Positions 52,533-62,007 of a DNA stretch of 64,000 bases are shown one piece after another. A program made the position numbers and the translations under genes. Under the pieces are notes generated by a model. That model did not search any database. It was not told the DNA's origin and saw only the letters and a list, made by a program, of their open reading frames with translations. How positions within the stretch are numbered: position 1 is the stretch's first letter; the number at the start of each line of letters is the position of its first letter. This DNA is from Brevibacterium sp. JSBI002 (GTDB lineage Bacteria > Actinomycetota > Actinomycetes > Actinomycetales > Brevibacteriaceae), in assembly GCF_026013965.1 (NCBI RefSeq), contig NZ_CP110341.1, positions 1,736,001 to 1,800,000 of the forward strand, in the 5' to 3' direction.

Positions 52533-53909
52533 ATGAGCGAATCGACTTCAGCACTTGACAGTGCACAATTGCATGCCGAACTGGACACTATCTTCGACGA
52601 GGTTCTCGGCAATCTCACGGATCTCGTCGCCATCCCCTCCGTCGCGTGGCCGAGCTTCGACGCCGCGAATGTCACGGCCAGCGCCGAGGCTGTCGCGGGC
52701 TTGGCGCGTCAGCTCGGCCTCGAGACGGAGATTCTCACCGCGAAGCAGTCGGACGGCGCCGACGGATACCCGGCCGTCGTCGCCTCCGTGCCGGCGCCGG
52801 AGGGCGCCCCGACCGTCCTCCTCTACGCCCATCACGATGTGCAGCCGCCCGGCCGCGCCGAGGATTGGGCCACCGAACCCTTCGTCGCCACCCGGAAGGG
52901 CGACCGCCTCTTCGGCCGTGGAGCCGCCGACGACAAGGCCGGGATCATGGTCCACCTCACGGCTCTGCGGCTGCTGGCCGACCGCCTCGGTGTCGGTGTG
53001 ACGCTCTTCTTCGAAGGTGAGGAAGAAGCCGGCAGCCCGAGCTTCCGCAATTTCCTCGAGACCTACCGGGACCGCCTGCGCGCCGATGTCATCGTCGTCG
53101 CCGATTCGGGCAACTGGGCCGCGGGCACTCCGGCCCTGACGACGAGCCTGCGCGGAATGTGCGCCGTCGAATTCGAGGTCTCCACCCTCGACCACGCCGT
53201 GCATTCGGGAATGTACGGGGGAGTGGCACCGGATGCGATGCTCGCGATGACGAAGCTGCTGGCCACCCTCCATGACGACAACGGCTCCGTCGCTGTCGCC
53301 GGCCTGCACTCGAGCACAGAGACGTCCATCGACTTCGACGAGGCGACGCTGCGAACAGACTCCGGGGTGCTCGCGGAAACCGAGCTCATCGGCGCAGGCA
53401 CCTTGGCCTCCCGTCTGTGGACACAGCCGTCGATCACCGTCATCGGTCTCGACATTCCCGATGTGGCGGTCTCCTCGAATACCCTGCAGTCCTCACTGAA
53501 GGCCAAGCTCTCGATCCGACTCGCGCCCGGGGACACCCCCGCCTCGGCGGTCCGGGCCGTCGAGGAGCATCTGCGCGCGCATCTGCCCTTCGGTGCGCAG
53601 CTGAGCATCGGAGAGACCGAGGGCGGAAGCCCCTGGCAGGCCGATGAGAACGACACTGTGGTCCGGACCGCCCGCCAGGCGCTCACCGACGCTTGGGGCA
53701 CCGAATCGGTGACGATGGGCATCGGCGGATCGATCCCCTTCATCGCCGATCTGCTCGATGTGTTCCCCCGCGCATCGATCCTCGTGACGGGCGTCGAAGA
53801 TCCCGACGCGAGGGCCCACAGCGCCAACGAATCGCTCTACCTGCCCGATTTCAAAGCCGCGATCGTCGCCGAAGCCCTGCTGCTGCAGCGCCTCGGCGAC
53901 CAAGGATGA
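52533..53909 (+). CDS. M20 family dipeptidase
   Basis: A 458-residue zinc dipeptidase/acylase of the M20A group. Metal ligands are visible in TVLLYAHHDVQPPG (His, Asp), GRGAADDKAGIMVHLTAL (Asp), FEGEEEAGSPSF (catalytic and metal Glu) and DPDARAHSANESL (His). The dimerisation (lid) domain lies about residues 200-330. ATG 52533. It diverges from DUF3043 by 23 bases. Confidence 0.93.
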   Translation: MSESTSALDSAQLHAELDTIFDEVLGNLTDLVAIPSVAWPSFDAANVTASAEAVAGLARQLGLETEILTAKQSDGADGYPAVVASVPAPEGAPTVLLYAHHDVQPPGRAEDWATEPFVATRKGDRLFGRGAADDKAGIMVHLTALRLLADRLGVGVTLFFEGEEEAGSPSFRNFLETYRDRLRADVIVVADSGNWAAGTPALTTSLRGMCAVEFEVSTLDHAVHSGMYGGVAPDAMLAMTKLLATLHDDNGSVAVAGLHSSTETSIDFDEATLRTDSGVLAETELIGAGTLASRLWTQPSITVIGLDIPDVAVSSNTLQSSLKAKLSIRLAPGDTPASAVRAVEEHLRAHLPFGAQLSIGETEGGSPWQADENDTVVRTARQALTDAWGTESVTMGIGGSIPFIADLLDVFPRASILVTGVEDPDARAHSANESLYLPDFKAAIVAEALLLQRLGDQG

Positions 53910-53988
53910 CACGAACGGGGAATAGCTTGCAGGGCACCGACGTTGTCACCGGTGTAGCCTGGGGACAGGAACGCGAAAAGGAGTAACC

Positions 53989-54342
53989 ATGACTGTGACC
54001 GAAAAAGCAGAAGCCACCCACGAGGTGGAGCTGTCGTCGACCGCTGCCGACAAGGTCCGCAGCCTGCTGGAACAGGAAGGTCGTGACGACCTGCGCCTGC
54101 GCGTGGCTGTCCAGCCCGGCGGATGTTCCGGACTGATCTATCAGCTCTATTTCGATGAGCGTTTCCTCGACGGAGACGCAGTCCGCGACTTCGACGGCGT
54201 CGAGGTCATCGTCGACCGGATGAGCGTTCCCTACCTCAGCGGTTCGACCATCGACTTCTCCGACACCATCGAGAAGCAGGGCTTCACCATCGACAACCCC
54301 AACGCTGGCGGATCCTGCGCCTGCGGAGACTCGTTCCACTGA
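53989..54342 (+). CDS. erpA: Iron-sulfur cluster insertion protein (ErpA/HesB type)
   Basis: A 117-residue A-type carrier that hands [Fe-S] clusters to apoproteins. The three cluster cysteines are in QPGGCSGLIYQLYF and NAGGSCACGDSFH. ATG 53989 after AAAAGGAG. It is the only A-type gene here and lies next to the cta operon, as in many actinobacteria; it could serve LipA, BioB and QcrA. Confidence 0.93.
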   Translation: MTVTEKAEATHEVELSSTAADKVRSLLEQEGRDDLRLRVAVQPGGCSGLIYQLYFDERFLDGDAVRDFDGVEVIVDRMSVPYLSGSTIDFSDTIEKQGFTIDNPNAGGSCACGDSFH

Positions 54343-54371
54343 TCAGCCTCGGCTGAGGAGGAGCGCTTCTC

Positions 54372-55049
54372 ATGGACCTGGAGGATCTGCGTGCCGTGTC
54401 GTACACGGCAACGCAGCCCCAGGTCCTTTTGTCGTATCGGGCCGGACTCTTCCCGATGGGAGTCGGCCACGGGGGCACCGGTCGGATGGGATGGTGGGCT
54501 CCACGACGACGTGGAGTTCTGTTTCCCGGTGACCTGCGCGTGACGAAGAGCCTGCGCAAATCGATGAAGCACTTCACCTTCACCACCAACCGAGCCTTCA
54601 TGCACGTCATCCGGGCGTGTGCCGACCCGCGGCGGACGGGCAGCTGGATCACCGAGGAGATGATCGAGCTCTATCAGGGCCTCCACGACGACGGGTGGGC
54701 GCATTCGGTCGAGGTCTGGAACGACGATGAGCTCGTCGGCGGACTCTACGGAGTCGCCATCGGTTCGTTCTTCGCCGGCGAATCGATGTTCCACACTCAA
54801 CGGGACGCCTCCAAGGCCGCGCTGGCCCACCTCGTCGGACTCTTCGACGGAACCGACGTCGTCAGCGGAGAAAGCCGGTCCACCTCGGCGGATGCGGATA
54901 CGGGACCGGGGGAGTGGCTCATCGACACCCAGTGGCAGACATCACACCTTGCCACCCTCGGCGTGTCGGAGATCAGCGGCCTGGAGTACTCCGCGCACCT
55001 AGATTCCGCGCTCAGGGGCAGTGTCTGTCAGCATATTCTCAACAAATGA
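54372..55049 (+). CDS. aat: Leucyl/phenylalanyl-tRNA--protein transferase
   Basis: Adds Leu or Phe to N-terminal Arg/Lys of proteins, marking them for ClpS-ClpAP. The 225-residue GNAT-related protein has YRAGLFPMGVG, WWAPRRRGVLFPGDLRVTKS, GSWITEEMIELYQGLHDDGW, AHSVEVWNDDELVGGLYGVA and GESMFH, all family landmarks. ATG 54372, 29 bases after erpA. Confidence 0.92.
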   Translation: MDLEDLRAVSYTATQPQVLLSYRAGLFPMGVGHGGTGRMGWWAPRRRGVLFPGDLRVTKSLRKSMKHFTFTTNRAFMHVIRACADPRRTGSWITEEMIELYQGLHDDGWAHSVEVWNDDELVGGLYGVAIGSFFAGESMFHTQRDASKAALAHLVGLFDGTDVVSGESRSTSADADTGPGEWLIDTQWQTSHLATLGVSEISGLEYSAHLDSALRGSVCQHILNK

Positions 55050-55064
55050 ACATCTGCAGGTGAA

Positions 55065-55086
55065 TTTCTACCGCGTGTAGCGGTAG
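55065..55086. promoter_or_regulatory. Dyad upstream of ctaC, shared with ctaE
   Basis: TTTCTAC-CGCGT-GTAGC, with the CTACCGC/GCGGTAG dyad (55068-55086), lies 79 bases before ctaC and just after aat. The same TTTCTAC-N5-GTAGC pattern occurs before ctaE at 63552-63568. It may be an operator, and its seven-base stem may also act as a weak terminator of aat. Confidence 0.5.
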
Positions 55087-55159
55087 TCTTATGAGTGACA
55101 GAGTAAGTACACGTCTCTCGGCCTGACCTGGAGACGCAGAACGTTGTGAAAGGCTGCAC

Positions 55160-56032
55160 GTGGATTCTCCGAATCAGTCAGGACCGCAGCGGTCCTGGGC
55201 GAAGCGGCTCGGCATTCTGAGCGCCGTGTTGATACCGGCGTTGCTATCGGGTTGCACTAAAGAGCAGATCGCCACAGGATTTTTTCCCGTCGAATCGCAA
55301 GGCGCGACGAACCACACGGATGCCTATACAGCGCTGTGGAACGGCGGCTGGATCGCCCTTCTCATCGTGGGCCTCATCGTGTGGGGACTCATCCTGTGGG
55401 CCATGGTCGCCTACCGCCGCCGCAAGAACGATCGCGGACTGCCGGTGCAGATGCGCTACAGCATGCCGATCGAAATCCTCTTCACGGTGACTCCGGTCGT
55501 CCTCGTCCTCGGCTTCTTCTTCCAGAACGTCCAGGTCATGGAGAAGACGACGGATGACTCCACCCCTGGCGAGCAGGTCATCGAGGTCGCTGCCAAGCAG
55601 TGGGCCTGGGACTTCAACTATGAGACCGAAGACGTCTACTACGCCGGCACTCAGGTTGCCCTCGACGGCACCGAAGCCCCCGAGAAGACCGCTCCCGTCC
55701 TCTATCTCCCCGTCGACACCGACCTGGAGATCCGCCTGCACTCCCGCGACGTCCTCCACTCCTTCTGGGTTCCCGCCTTCCTCGAGAAGCGCGATATGAT
55801 CCCCGGCCACGATCAGAGCCTGCATCTGCGTGCCGAGAAGGAAGGCGAGTACGTCGGCAAGTGTGCCGAGCTGTGCGGTGAGTACCACTCGGAGATGCTT
55901 TTCAACGTCAAGGTCGTGTCCAAGGAAGAATTCCAGGAGTACACGCAGTCGCTTGCCGATCAAGGCAACACAGGCCAGCTGGGACCGGAGTACGATCGCA
56001 ACTGGTACCCGAAAGAAGGTGCTGAGAAATGA
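55160..56032 (+). CDS. ctaC: Cytochrome c oxidase subunit II
   Basis: The CuA subunit of aa3 oxidase, which receives electrons from the bcc complex. The 290-residue lipoprotein has a signal peptide with lipobox LLSGC (Cys32), two membrane helices near residues 64-84 and 103-123, and the CuA ligands His200, Cys235, Cys239, His243 and Met246. GTG 55160 after AAAGG. Its stop overlaps the ctaD start (ATGA). Confidence 0.96.
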   Translation: MDSPNQSGPQRSWAKRLGILSAVLIPALLSGCTKEQIATGFFPVESQGATNHTDAYTALWNGGWIALLIVGLIVWGLILWAMVAYRRRKNDRGLPVQMRYSMPIEILFTVTPVVLVLGFFFQNVQVMEKTTDDSTPGEQVIEVAAKQWAWDFNYETEDVYYAGTQVALDGTEAPEKTAPVLYLPVDTDLEIRLHSRDVLHSFWVPAFLEKRDMIPGHDQSLHLRAEKEGEYVGKCAELCGEYHSEMLFNVKVVSKEEFQEYTQSLADQGNTGQLGPEYDRNWYPKEGAEK

Positions 56033-57725
56033 CCGCCACGATGGATCAGGCGGCTCTTGATGCTCCGGTAGTTCCACGGAGCAAGGGCAAGATCATCGTC
56101 GACTGGATCACGTCGACGGACCATAAGACGATCGGGTACATGTACCTCATCGGCTCGTTCTTCTTCTTCTGCGTCGGCGGTGTGATGGCGCTCATCATCC
56201 GCCTCGAGCTCTTCGAGCCCGGAATGCAGATCGTTGAGACCAAGGAACAGTACAACCAGCTGTTCACCATGCACGGCACATTGATGCTGCTGATGTTCGC
56301 CACCCCGCTGTTCGCCGGCTTCGCCAACGTCATCATGCCGTTGCAGATCGGCGCTCCGGACGTGGCGTTCCCGCGGCTGAATGCCTTCGCCTTCTGGATG
56401 TACCTCTTCGGCAGCCTCGTGGCCATCTCCGGATTCCTCACCCCTCAGGGTGCGGCATCCTTCGGCTGGACCGCCTACGCGCCATTGAGCAATACGACGT
56501 TCACACCGGGCGCCGGTGGTAACTTGTGGGTCCTCGGGCTCGCCCTGCAGGCTTCGGAACCATCCTCGGCTCCGTCAACTTCATCACCACTGTGATCACC
56601 ATGCGCGCCCCGGGCATGACCATGTTCCGCATGCCGATCTTCACCTGGAACGTCCTGGTCACCGGCATCCTCGTGCTCATGGCCTTCCAGCCTCTGGCTG
56701 CTGCGCTGCTGGTGCTCGGTTCCGACCGCGTCCTCGGTTCCCATGTGTTCAGTCCGGGCAACGGCGGACCGATACTCTGGCAGCACCTGTTCTGGTTCTT
56801 CGGCCATCCGGAGGTCTATGTCATTGCGTTGCCGTTCTTCGGCATCGTCACAGAGATCTTCCCGGTGTTCAGCCGCAAGCCGGTCTTCGGCTACAAGGAA
56901 CTCGTATTCGCGACAGTTGCCATCGCTGCGCTGTCGGTGACCGTGTGGGCCCACCACATGTACGTCACGGGCGTCGTGGCACTGCCGTTCTTCGCCTTCA
57001 TGACGATGCTCATCGCGATTCCGACAGGTGTGAAGTTCTTCAACTGGATCGGCACGATGTGGAGAGGCTCGATCACATTCGAGACTCCCATCGTGTGGTC
57101 GATCGGCTTCCTCGCAACGTTCCTCTTCGGCGGTCTGACCGGAGTCATCCTGGCCAGCCCGGCTCTCGACCAGCATGTGTCCGACACCTACTTCGTCGTG
57201 GCGCACTTCCACTACGTCGTATTCGGCACCGTCGTGTTCGCGATGTTCGCCGGATTCTACTTCTGGTGGCCGAAGTGGACGGGCAAGATGCTCAACGAGA
57301 AGCTCGGTCACATCCACTTCTGGATGCTGTTCATCGGCTTCCACGGAACCTTCCTCGTCCAGCATTGGCTGGGTGTCGACGGAATGCCGCGTCGTTACGC
57401 CGACTACCTGCCGCAGGACGGCTTCACCTGGATGAACCAGGTGTCGACGGTCGGTTCGCTGCTGCTGGGTCTGTCCATGGTTCCGTTCTTCTGGAACGTG
57501 TGGATTACCCACCGCAATGCACCCAAGGTGACGGTCGATGATCCATGGGGCTACGGAGGATCGCTCGAATGGGCCACCTCGTGCCCGCCCCCGCGTCACA
57601 ACTTCACCTCGCTGCCGCGGATCCGCTCCGAACGTCCTGCCTTCGACCTCAACCACCCCGAGCTGCTTGAATACAGCGGTCACGGCCAGGCAGAACCCCA
57701 GCTCACAGGAGACAACGCCAAATGA
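56029..57725 (+). pseudogene. ctaD: Cytochrome c oxidase subunit I, with a one-base frameshift
   Basis: The haem a/a3-CuB subunit. The first frame (56029-56595) runs normally to [12 protein letters not shown] (codon 174) and then turns to nonsense. The expected continuation, [20 protein letters not shown], lies in the next frame from 56550 and runs to 57725 with the CuB histidines in [11 protein letters not shown] and WAHHMYVTG, the haem ligands in [10 protein letters not shown], and the normal C-terminus. The sequence has CTGCAGGCTTCGG where CTGCAGGGCTTCGG is expected, so one G is missing at 56550-56551. Restored, the protein has 565 residues, a normal length. A sequencing error is likely, since the rest of the operon is intact. 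Confidence 0.93.
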
Positions 57726-58123
57726 AGTCATCGATCTACGTCTTCAACCTCTGCGGCCTGTTCTTCATCGCAGTCGGGATCTTCTACGGCTTCTTCACCG
57801 ACTTCACCGAGCTCGTCGGATTCCCGGCGCTGCTCCTCGTCGGGCTGATGGCCCTGATGATCGGCGTCTACCTCTGGCTGACGGATCGACGCGTCGGTCG
57901 TCAGCCTCAGGACAACGACGACGCCGAGATCTCCGACGCCGATGCCGACTACGGTATGTTCAGCCCGTGGAGCTGGTGGCCGATCTTCAGCGCGGGCGCT
58001 GCCGCCGTCGCCTTCTATGGAATTGCGATGGGCTGGTGGATCTTCCCTTTCGGTGTCGTGCTCGGCATCATCGCGCTCGTCGGTCTCACCTACGAACACG
58101 ATCGCGGGGATTTTGCCCACTGA
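57722..58123 (+). CDS. ctaF: Cytochrome c oxidase subunit IV (actinobacterial)
   Basis: A 133-residue membrane protein with four hydrophobic helices, [20 protein letters not shown] at the start and [20 protein letters not shown] near residue 83. It matches the actinobacterial CtaF subunit of aa3 oxidase. Its ATG overlaps the ctaD stop (ATGA), so the two are translationally coupled; a real ctaD frameshift would disturb this. Confidence 0.92.
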   Translation: MKSSIYVFNLCGLFFIAVGIFYGFFTDFTELVGFPALLLVGLMALMIGVYLWLTDRRVGRQPQDNDDAEISDADADYGMFSPWSWWPIFSAGAAAVAFYGIAMGWWIFPFGVVLGIIALVGLTYEHDRGDFAH

Positions 58124-58145
58124 TTCAGTGATCTGATCGCCCAGC

Positions 58146-58184
58146 CACTGTGGCCCGGACTCAAATCGAGTCCGGGCCACAGTG
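58146..58184 (+). terminator. Terminator after ctaF
   Basis: A perfect 17-bp stem, CACTGTGGCCCGGACTC with GAGTCCGGGCCACAGTG, closes a five-base loop and is followed by TTATTC. It lies 22 bases after the ctaF stop. Confidence 0.88.
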
Positions 58185-58188
58185 TTAT

Positions 58189-58407
58189 TCACCAGCTGCG
58201 GACAGACGGACACAGGCGGACAGGGGAGCAGCACGGGGCACTCTCCTCCGGTTCCTCGTCGGCGCCGTAGTCGCTTACGGAAGCTTTGAAGAGTTCTTGC
58301 TGACCATAGGGACACTCGTGGGGTCGGTTCTGCCGTTCGCAGCCGGAGCAACCGTTCGAAGGCTGTTCCGGAGTAAGCGGCCGAAGGCTGTTTTGGTCTG
58401 AACTCAT
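58189..58407 (-). CDS. Possible small cysteine-rich protein
   Basis: A 72-residue reading frame with the start ATG 58407 and a well-placed GGAG seven bases upstream. It has six cysteines: NGCSGCERQ, HECPYG, PCCSP and RLCPS. No homologue comes to mind. Coding bias is weak and the frame ends inside the terminator region of ctaF, so it may be chance. It is the only candidate gene in this gene-poor stretch. Confidence 0.3.
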   Translation of the reverse strand: MSSDQNSLRPLTPEQPSNGCSGCERQNRPHECPYGQQELFKASVSDYGADEEPEESAPCCSPVRLCPSVRSW

Positions 58408-59237
58408 CACTTTTCTCCGGTGTGCATTTCTGGACATTGTGTACCAGTACACCAAAGCGCACCGCCACGAAGCAGCCGTTATGCCGACCCAATCGCCAAG
58501 AGCGACATCTGGTCCACCACAGTTCGGGGCCCACTAGGGTTCCGGCTCCAGCGAATGTGTGTGACTGGAGTCCAACTCCCATGCAGTCGTTGAGGTGTCC
58601 TATAAGTGTGTGCGAACTGAGCCCGATAAGCCCCCTCTTCACGTTGAACCCACTAGGGCGGACACGGAGGTAGCCAGAGTCGGTTCAAAGCTGACGAATG
58701 CCTTGGTGACGCTCTTGCGCTGGCCAAGATTCAGCAGTGAGTTCCTGTACCGCTCAGAGCATTCCTCTCCTGCCCGGCTTGAGTCTGATGAGCCTCAATC
58801 GTCAGTTGCGACTTTCAGAGCAGCTATGAGACGGCCTCGGGCCGGCGGAGACAGACTTCATCGCTGGCATCCACTGAACGAACGCCCTTCTTCGTGCTAG
58901 AGATGCCCGAGGCGAACGGAAGCATACGTTCGGAAGCTTCGTGCAGGCCTGTCAGGGCTGCTCGGAAGTCGCAGACGACCTCGTGCTTGTCTCAGGCGTT
59001 AACAGACGCAGAACGCGGCTCTCATGGCCTCCGCCGAGAGTTTCCACTCGCGGAGAGGCAGACCAACTCGACACGAGACTATTCCTAATGAGGCGGCAGC
59101 GGTTCAAGCCGGGTGTTACCGCCACAGGCGAGCAGACACTGAGACAGACAGGTTCAGCTGCAGATCGCCAAATCCGTAGGAGGAAGACGGAGTAGGTGAC
59201 GGGGAGTGACGACTGAGCGCTTCTTCTGTGAATAGAG
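58408..59237. other. Gene-poor region between the two respiratory operons
   Basis: About 830 bases between ctaF and qcrB without a convincing gene on either strand; frames are short and have no family features. Base composition looks slightly less GC-rich than the neighbours. The only structure noted is the palindrome GTGTAC-CA-GTACAC (58439-58452), at the border with the small reading frame. It may be a decayed gene or an untranslated RNA. Confidence 0.5.
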
Positions 59238-59272
59238 CGAGGGGCTCAGCAGTTGAACTGCTGAGCCCCTCG
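59238..59272 (-). terminator. Terminator after qcrB
   Basis: CGAGGGGCTCAGCAG (59238-59252) and CTGCTGAGCCCCTCG (59258-59272) form a perfect 15-bp stem around TTGAA, 20 bases past the qcrB stop. Confidence 0.8.
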
Positions 59273-59292
59273 TATCTGGCTTGTCGAACCTG

Positions 59293-60918
59293 TCAGTGTC
59301 CGAGTTCCTTGTTGTTCGAACCCTCGACAGCGTCGTGGTCGTGGTGCGAAGCTTCGAGTTCCTGCTTCGTCACAGGCGACACACGATCTTCGAAGAAGAA
59401 GCGAGACAGACGTGCACGCAGCTTCTCCATTCCCGTGATCTTGCCCTCGGCGTTCGGCTCGGCCGGAATGTAGGTCGGCGACTCGAATGCGGTGATCTTC
59501 CACAGCTTGTGCGGGGGAAGAGCCTCGTGGCGTTCGAGGAACTCACCGTGGGGCAGACGGATGATATGAGCCGTCTCCCTACCGTGCAGAGCGATCTCGC
59601 GGTCCTTGCGCTGAAGTGCGAGGCACATGCGCTTGGTGATGATGTAACCGATGATCGGTCCGAAGAAGAACAGGAATCGGAAGATGTAGATCATATCGTT
59701 GAGCGACATCTGGAAGAACACAGCGATGATGTCACCCGATGCAGCCGCCCACATGTTGCAGTAGAAGATGATTCCGGCAACGCCGATGGCGGTGCGAGTC
59801 GGGTTATTGCGGGGACGATCGAGGATGTGGTGCTCTCGATGGTCCTTCTGCAGCCACGCCTCGAAGAACGGATAGATGAACATGACAGCGAACACGCCGC
59901 CCATGACGAGCACGGCACTGTTGATGTTGAACGAGATCGGCCATCCGAAGATGTAGAACTCGAACCAGCCCGGAACGATGCGGAGGAATCCGTCGGCCCA
60001 GCCGATGTACCAGTCAGGCTGGGTACCAGCCGAGACCGGGGAGGGATCGTACGGACCGTAGTTCCAGATCGGGTTGATCGTGAACAAGGCCGAGATGAGC
60101 GAGAGCAGACCGAAGATGAGGAAGAAGAATCCTCCGCCCTTGGCCGCGAAGGTCGGCAGAACCGGTTCTCCGACGACGTTCTTCTCCGTATTTCCTGCAC
60201 CCGGGTACTGGGTGTGCTTGTGTACGACGACGAACATCAGGTGGATGCCGATGAGCGCGATGAGCAGGGCCGGCACGATCATGATGTGCAGGGTGTAGAG
60301 ACGGGCCACGATGTCGATGCCCGGGAACTCTCCGCCGAAGAGGAAGAACGAGATATAGGTTCCCACGAGCGGCAGCGACTTCAGGATGCCGTCGATGATT
60401 CGCAGGCCGTTGCCCGAGAGCAGGTCATCGGGGAGCGAGTAGCCGGTGAAGCCGGCAGCCATGCCCATGATGACGAGCAGAACACCGACGACCCAGTTGA
60501 GCTCACGCGGACGACGGAAAGCGCCGGTGAAGAACACACGAAGCATGTGGACGCTCAATGCGGCGACGAAGAGCAGCGCACCCCAGTGGTGCATCTGTCG
60601 GATGAACAGACCGCCGCGGATCTCCAGGGAGATTGCGAGTGTCGAGTCATAGGCTTCGGAGATCTCAACTCCGCGCAGCGGCAGCCAGGGTCCGTCATAG
60701 TGAAGTTCACCCATGGCCGGCTGGAAGAAGAACGTGAGGAACGTTCCGGACAGGACGACGATGATGAAGCTGTAGAGAGCAACCTCGCCGAGCATGAACG
60801 ACCAGTGGGAGGGGAAGATCTTGCGACCGAACTCGCGCACGAGGACAGATGCCCCGACGCGGGTTTCGGCGAAGTTCGCCGCCTTCCCGATGGTGGTGGT
60901 TGGCTGTGTAGTACTCAT
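59293..60918 (-). CDS. qcrB: Cytochrome bc1 complex cytochrome b subunit
   Basis: Menaquinol-oxidising subunit with two b-type haems. The 541-residue protein has about eight helices, paired histidines in MHHWGALLFVAALSVHMLRV and RLYTLHIMIVPALLIALIGIH, the Qo-site PEWY-like SAGTQPDWYIGWADG, and the long C-terminal extension typical of actinobacteria. ATG overlaps the qcrA stop (ATGA). It is the last gene of ctaE-qcrCAB. Confidence 0.96.
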   Translation of the reverse strand: MSTTQPTTTIGKAANFAETRVGASVLVREFGRKIFPSHWSFMLGEVALYSFIIVVLSGTFLTFFFQPAMGELHYDGPWLPLRGVEISEAYDSTLAISLEIRGGLFIRQMHHWGALLFVAALSVHMLRVFFTGAFRRPRELNWVVGVLLVIMGMAAGFTGYSLPDDLLSGNGLRIIDGILKSLPLVGTYISFFLFGGEFPGIDIVARLYTLHIMIVPALLIALIGIHLMFVVVHKHTQYPGAGNTEKNVVGEPVLPTFAAKGGGFFFLIFGLLSLISALFTINPIWNYGPYDPSPVSAGTQPDWYIGWADGFLRIVPGWFEFYIFGWPISFNINSAVLVMGGVFAVMFIYPFFEAWLQKDHREHHILDRPRNNPTRTAIGVAGIIFYCNMWAAASGDIIAVFFQMSLNDMIYIFRFLFFFGPIIGYIITKRMCLALQRKDREIALHGRETAHIIRLPHGEFLERHEALPPHKLWKITAFESPTYIPAEPNAEGKITGMEKLRARLSRFFFEDRVSPVTKQELEASHHDHDAVEGSNNKELGH

Positions 60919-61958
60919 GGGTGGTTGATCTCCCAGAACGTAGGTCCGACAGGCTCAGGGAAGTCCGACTGGGCAACCAGGTAGCCTTCGCTGTCCACGG
61001 TGATGGGCAGCTGAGGAAGCGGTCGTTTGGCCGGGCCGAAGATGACCTTGCAGTGTTCCGTCACGTCGAAGGTCGACTGGTGGCAGGGGCACAGCAGGTG
61101 GTGCGTCTGGTGCTCGTACAGTGCGACGGGGCAGCCGACGTGGGTGCAGATCTTCGAGTAGGCGACGATGCCGTCGTACGACCAATCCTTGCGATCCGGA
61201 TCCTCTTTGAGTTCCTTGGGATCAATGCGCATGAGAAGCACGGCCGCTTTGGCCTTCTCGTCCAGCGGGTGCTCGCTGACCTCCTCGTCGCCGATGCCCG
61301 AAGGCAGGACGTGGTAGGCCGAGCCGATTGTGACTTCGTCAGCCTTGATCGGACGTTCGGAATCGACCGAGGGGATTCCGCCGACATCGCGGATGAGGCG
61401 AGTGCCCTTCTGCCAGAGCGTGTTGAACATCTTGTCGCCCGGCAGCGGACCGAGGTCGCGGAAGACGAGGACTGCGGGCAGCGGAGCGATCGCCAGCGCC
61501 GCGATGAGGGTGTTGCGCAGCAGCGGACGGCGGGCGATGCCCGACTCTTCCTTGGCCTGGTGGAGGATCTCGAGCGCAATCGCCTGATCCTCTTCGCTGC
61601 CGCCGATGTCATGGCGTTCGTCGATGCCCTCATGATCGCTCATGAGGTTCTTGGCCCAGAGCACTGCGCCGAAGCCGATGGAGAACATCGCGACAGCGGC
61701 GCCGAGGCCGACGAACATGTTGTGGAGGCGGATGCTCTGCATCGATTCGCCCGGAGTGAACAGGAAGTACGCCACGATGAACCAGATGGTTCCGATCATC
61801 GAGAGGATGAACCAGGCGGCTACCTGTCGTTCGGCGATCTTCTCGGCACGTGGGTCCGAATCGGCCAAGCGCGGTTTGTGCTCGGGCAGACCTGGGTTCG
61901 TGAACCCGTTCAACTCCTCGAGCTGGCTGCCGCCGCCGGAGTGCTCTTTCGAGGTCAT
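60915..61958 (-). CDS. qcrA: Rieske iron-sulfur subunit of the bc1 complex
   Basis: A 347-residue protein with the Rieske cluster motif CTHVGCPVALYE ... LLCPCHQSTFDV (two Cys, two His) near residues 270-295. Three N-terminal membrane helices, instead of the usual one, are the actinobacterial form (WFILSMIGTIWFIVAYFLF; GLGAAVAMFSIGFGAVLWA; TLIAALAIAPLPAVLVFRDL). ATG 61958, 49 bases after qcrC. Confidence 0.96.
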   Translation of the reverse strand: MTSKEHSGGGSQLEELNGFTNPGLPEHKPRLADSDPRAEKIAERQVAAWFILSMIGTIWFIVAYFLFTPGESMQSIRLHNMFVGLGAAVAMFSIGFGAVLWAKNLMSDHEGIDERHDIGGSEEDQAIALEILHQAKEESGIARRPLLRNTLIAALAIAPLPAVLVFRDLGPLPGDKMFNTLWQKGTRLIRDVGGIPSVDSERPIKADEVTIGSAYHVLPSGIGDEEVSEHPLDEKAKAAVLLMRIDPKELKEDPDRKDWSYDGIVAYSKICTHVGCPVALYEHQTHHLLCPCHQSTFDVTEHCKVIFGPAKRPLPQLPITVDSEGYLVAQSDFPEPVGPTFWEINHP

Positions 61959-62007
61959 TGAATTCCCCGTCTATTCTCGTAATTGATGGTGAACGACACT
62001 GTCAGAC

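Noticed and set aside
56475..57731. 418-codon minus-strand frame over ctaD
   Set aside because: Rich in Glu, His and Arg as expected for the complement of a membrane protein; ctaD on the plus strand is unmistakable despite its frameshift.
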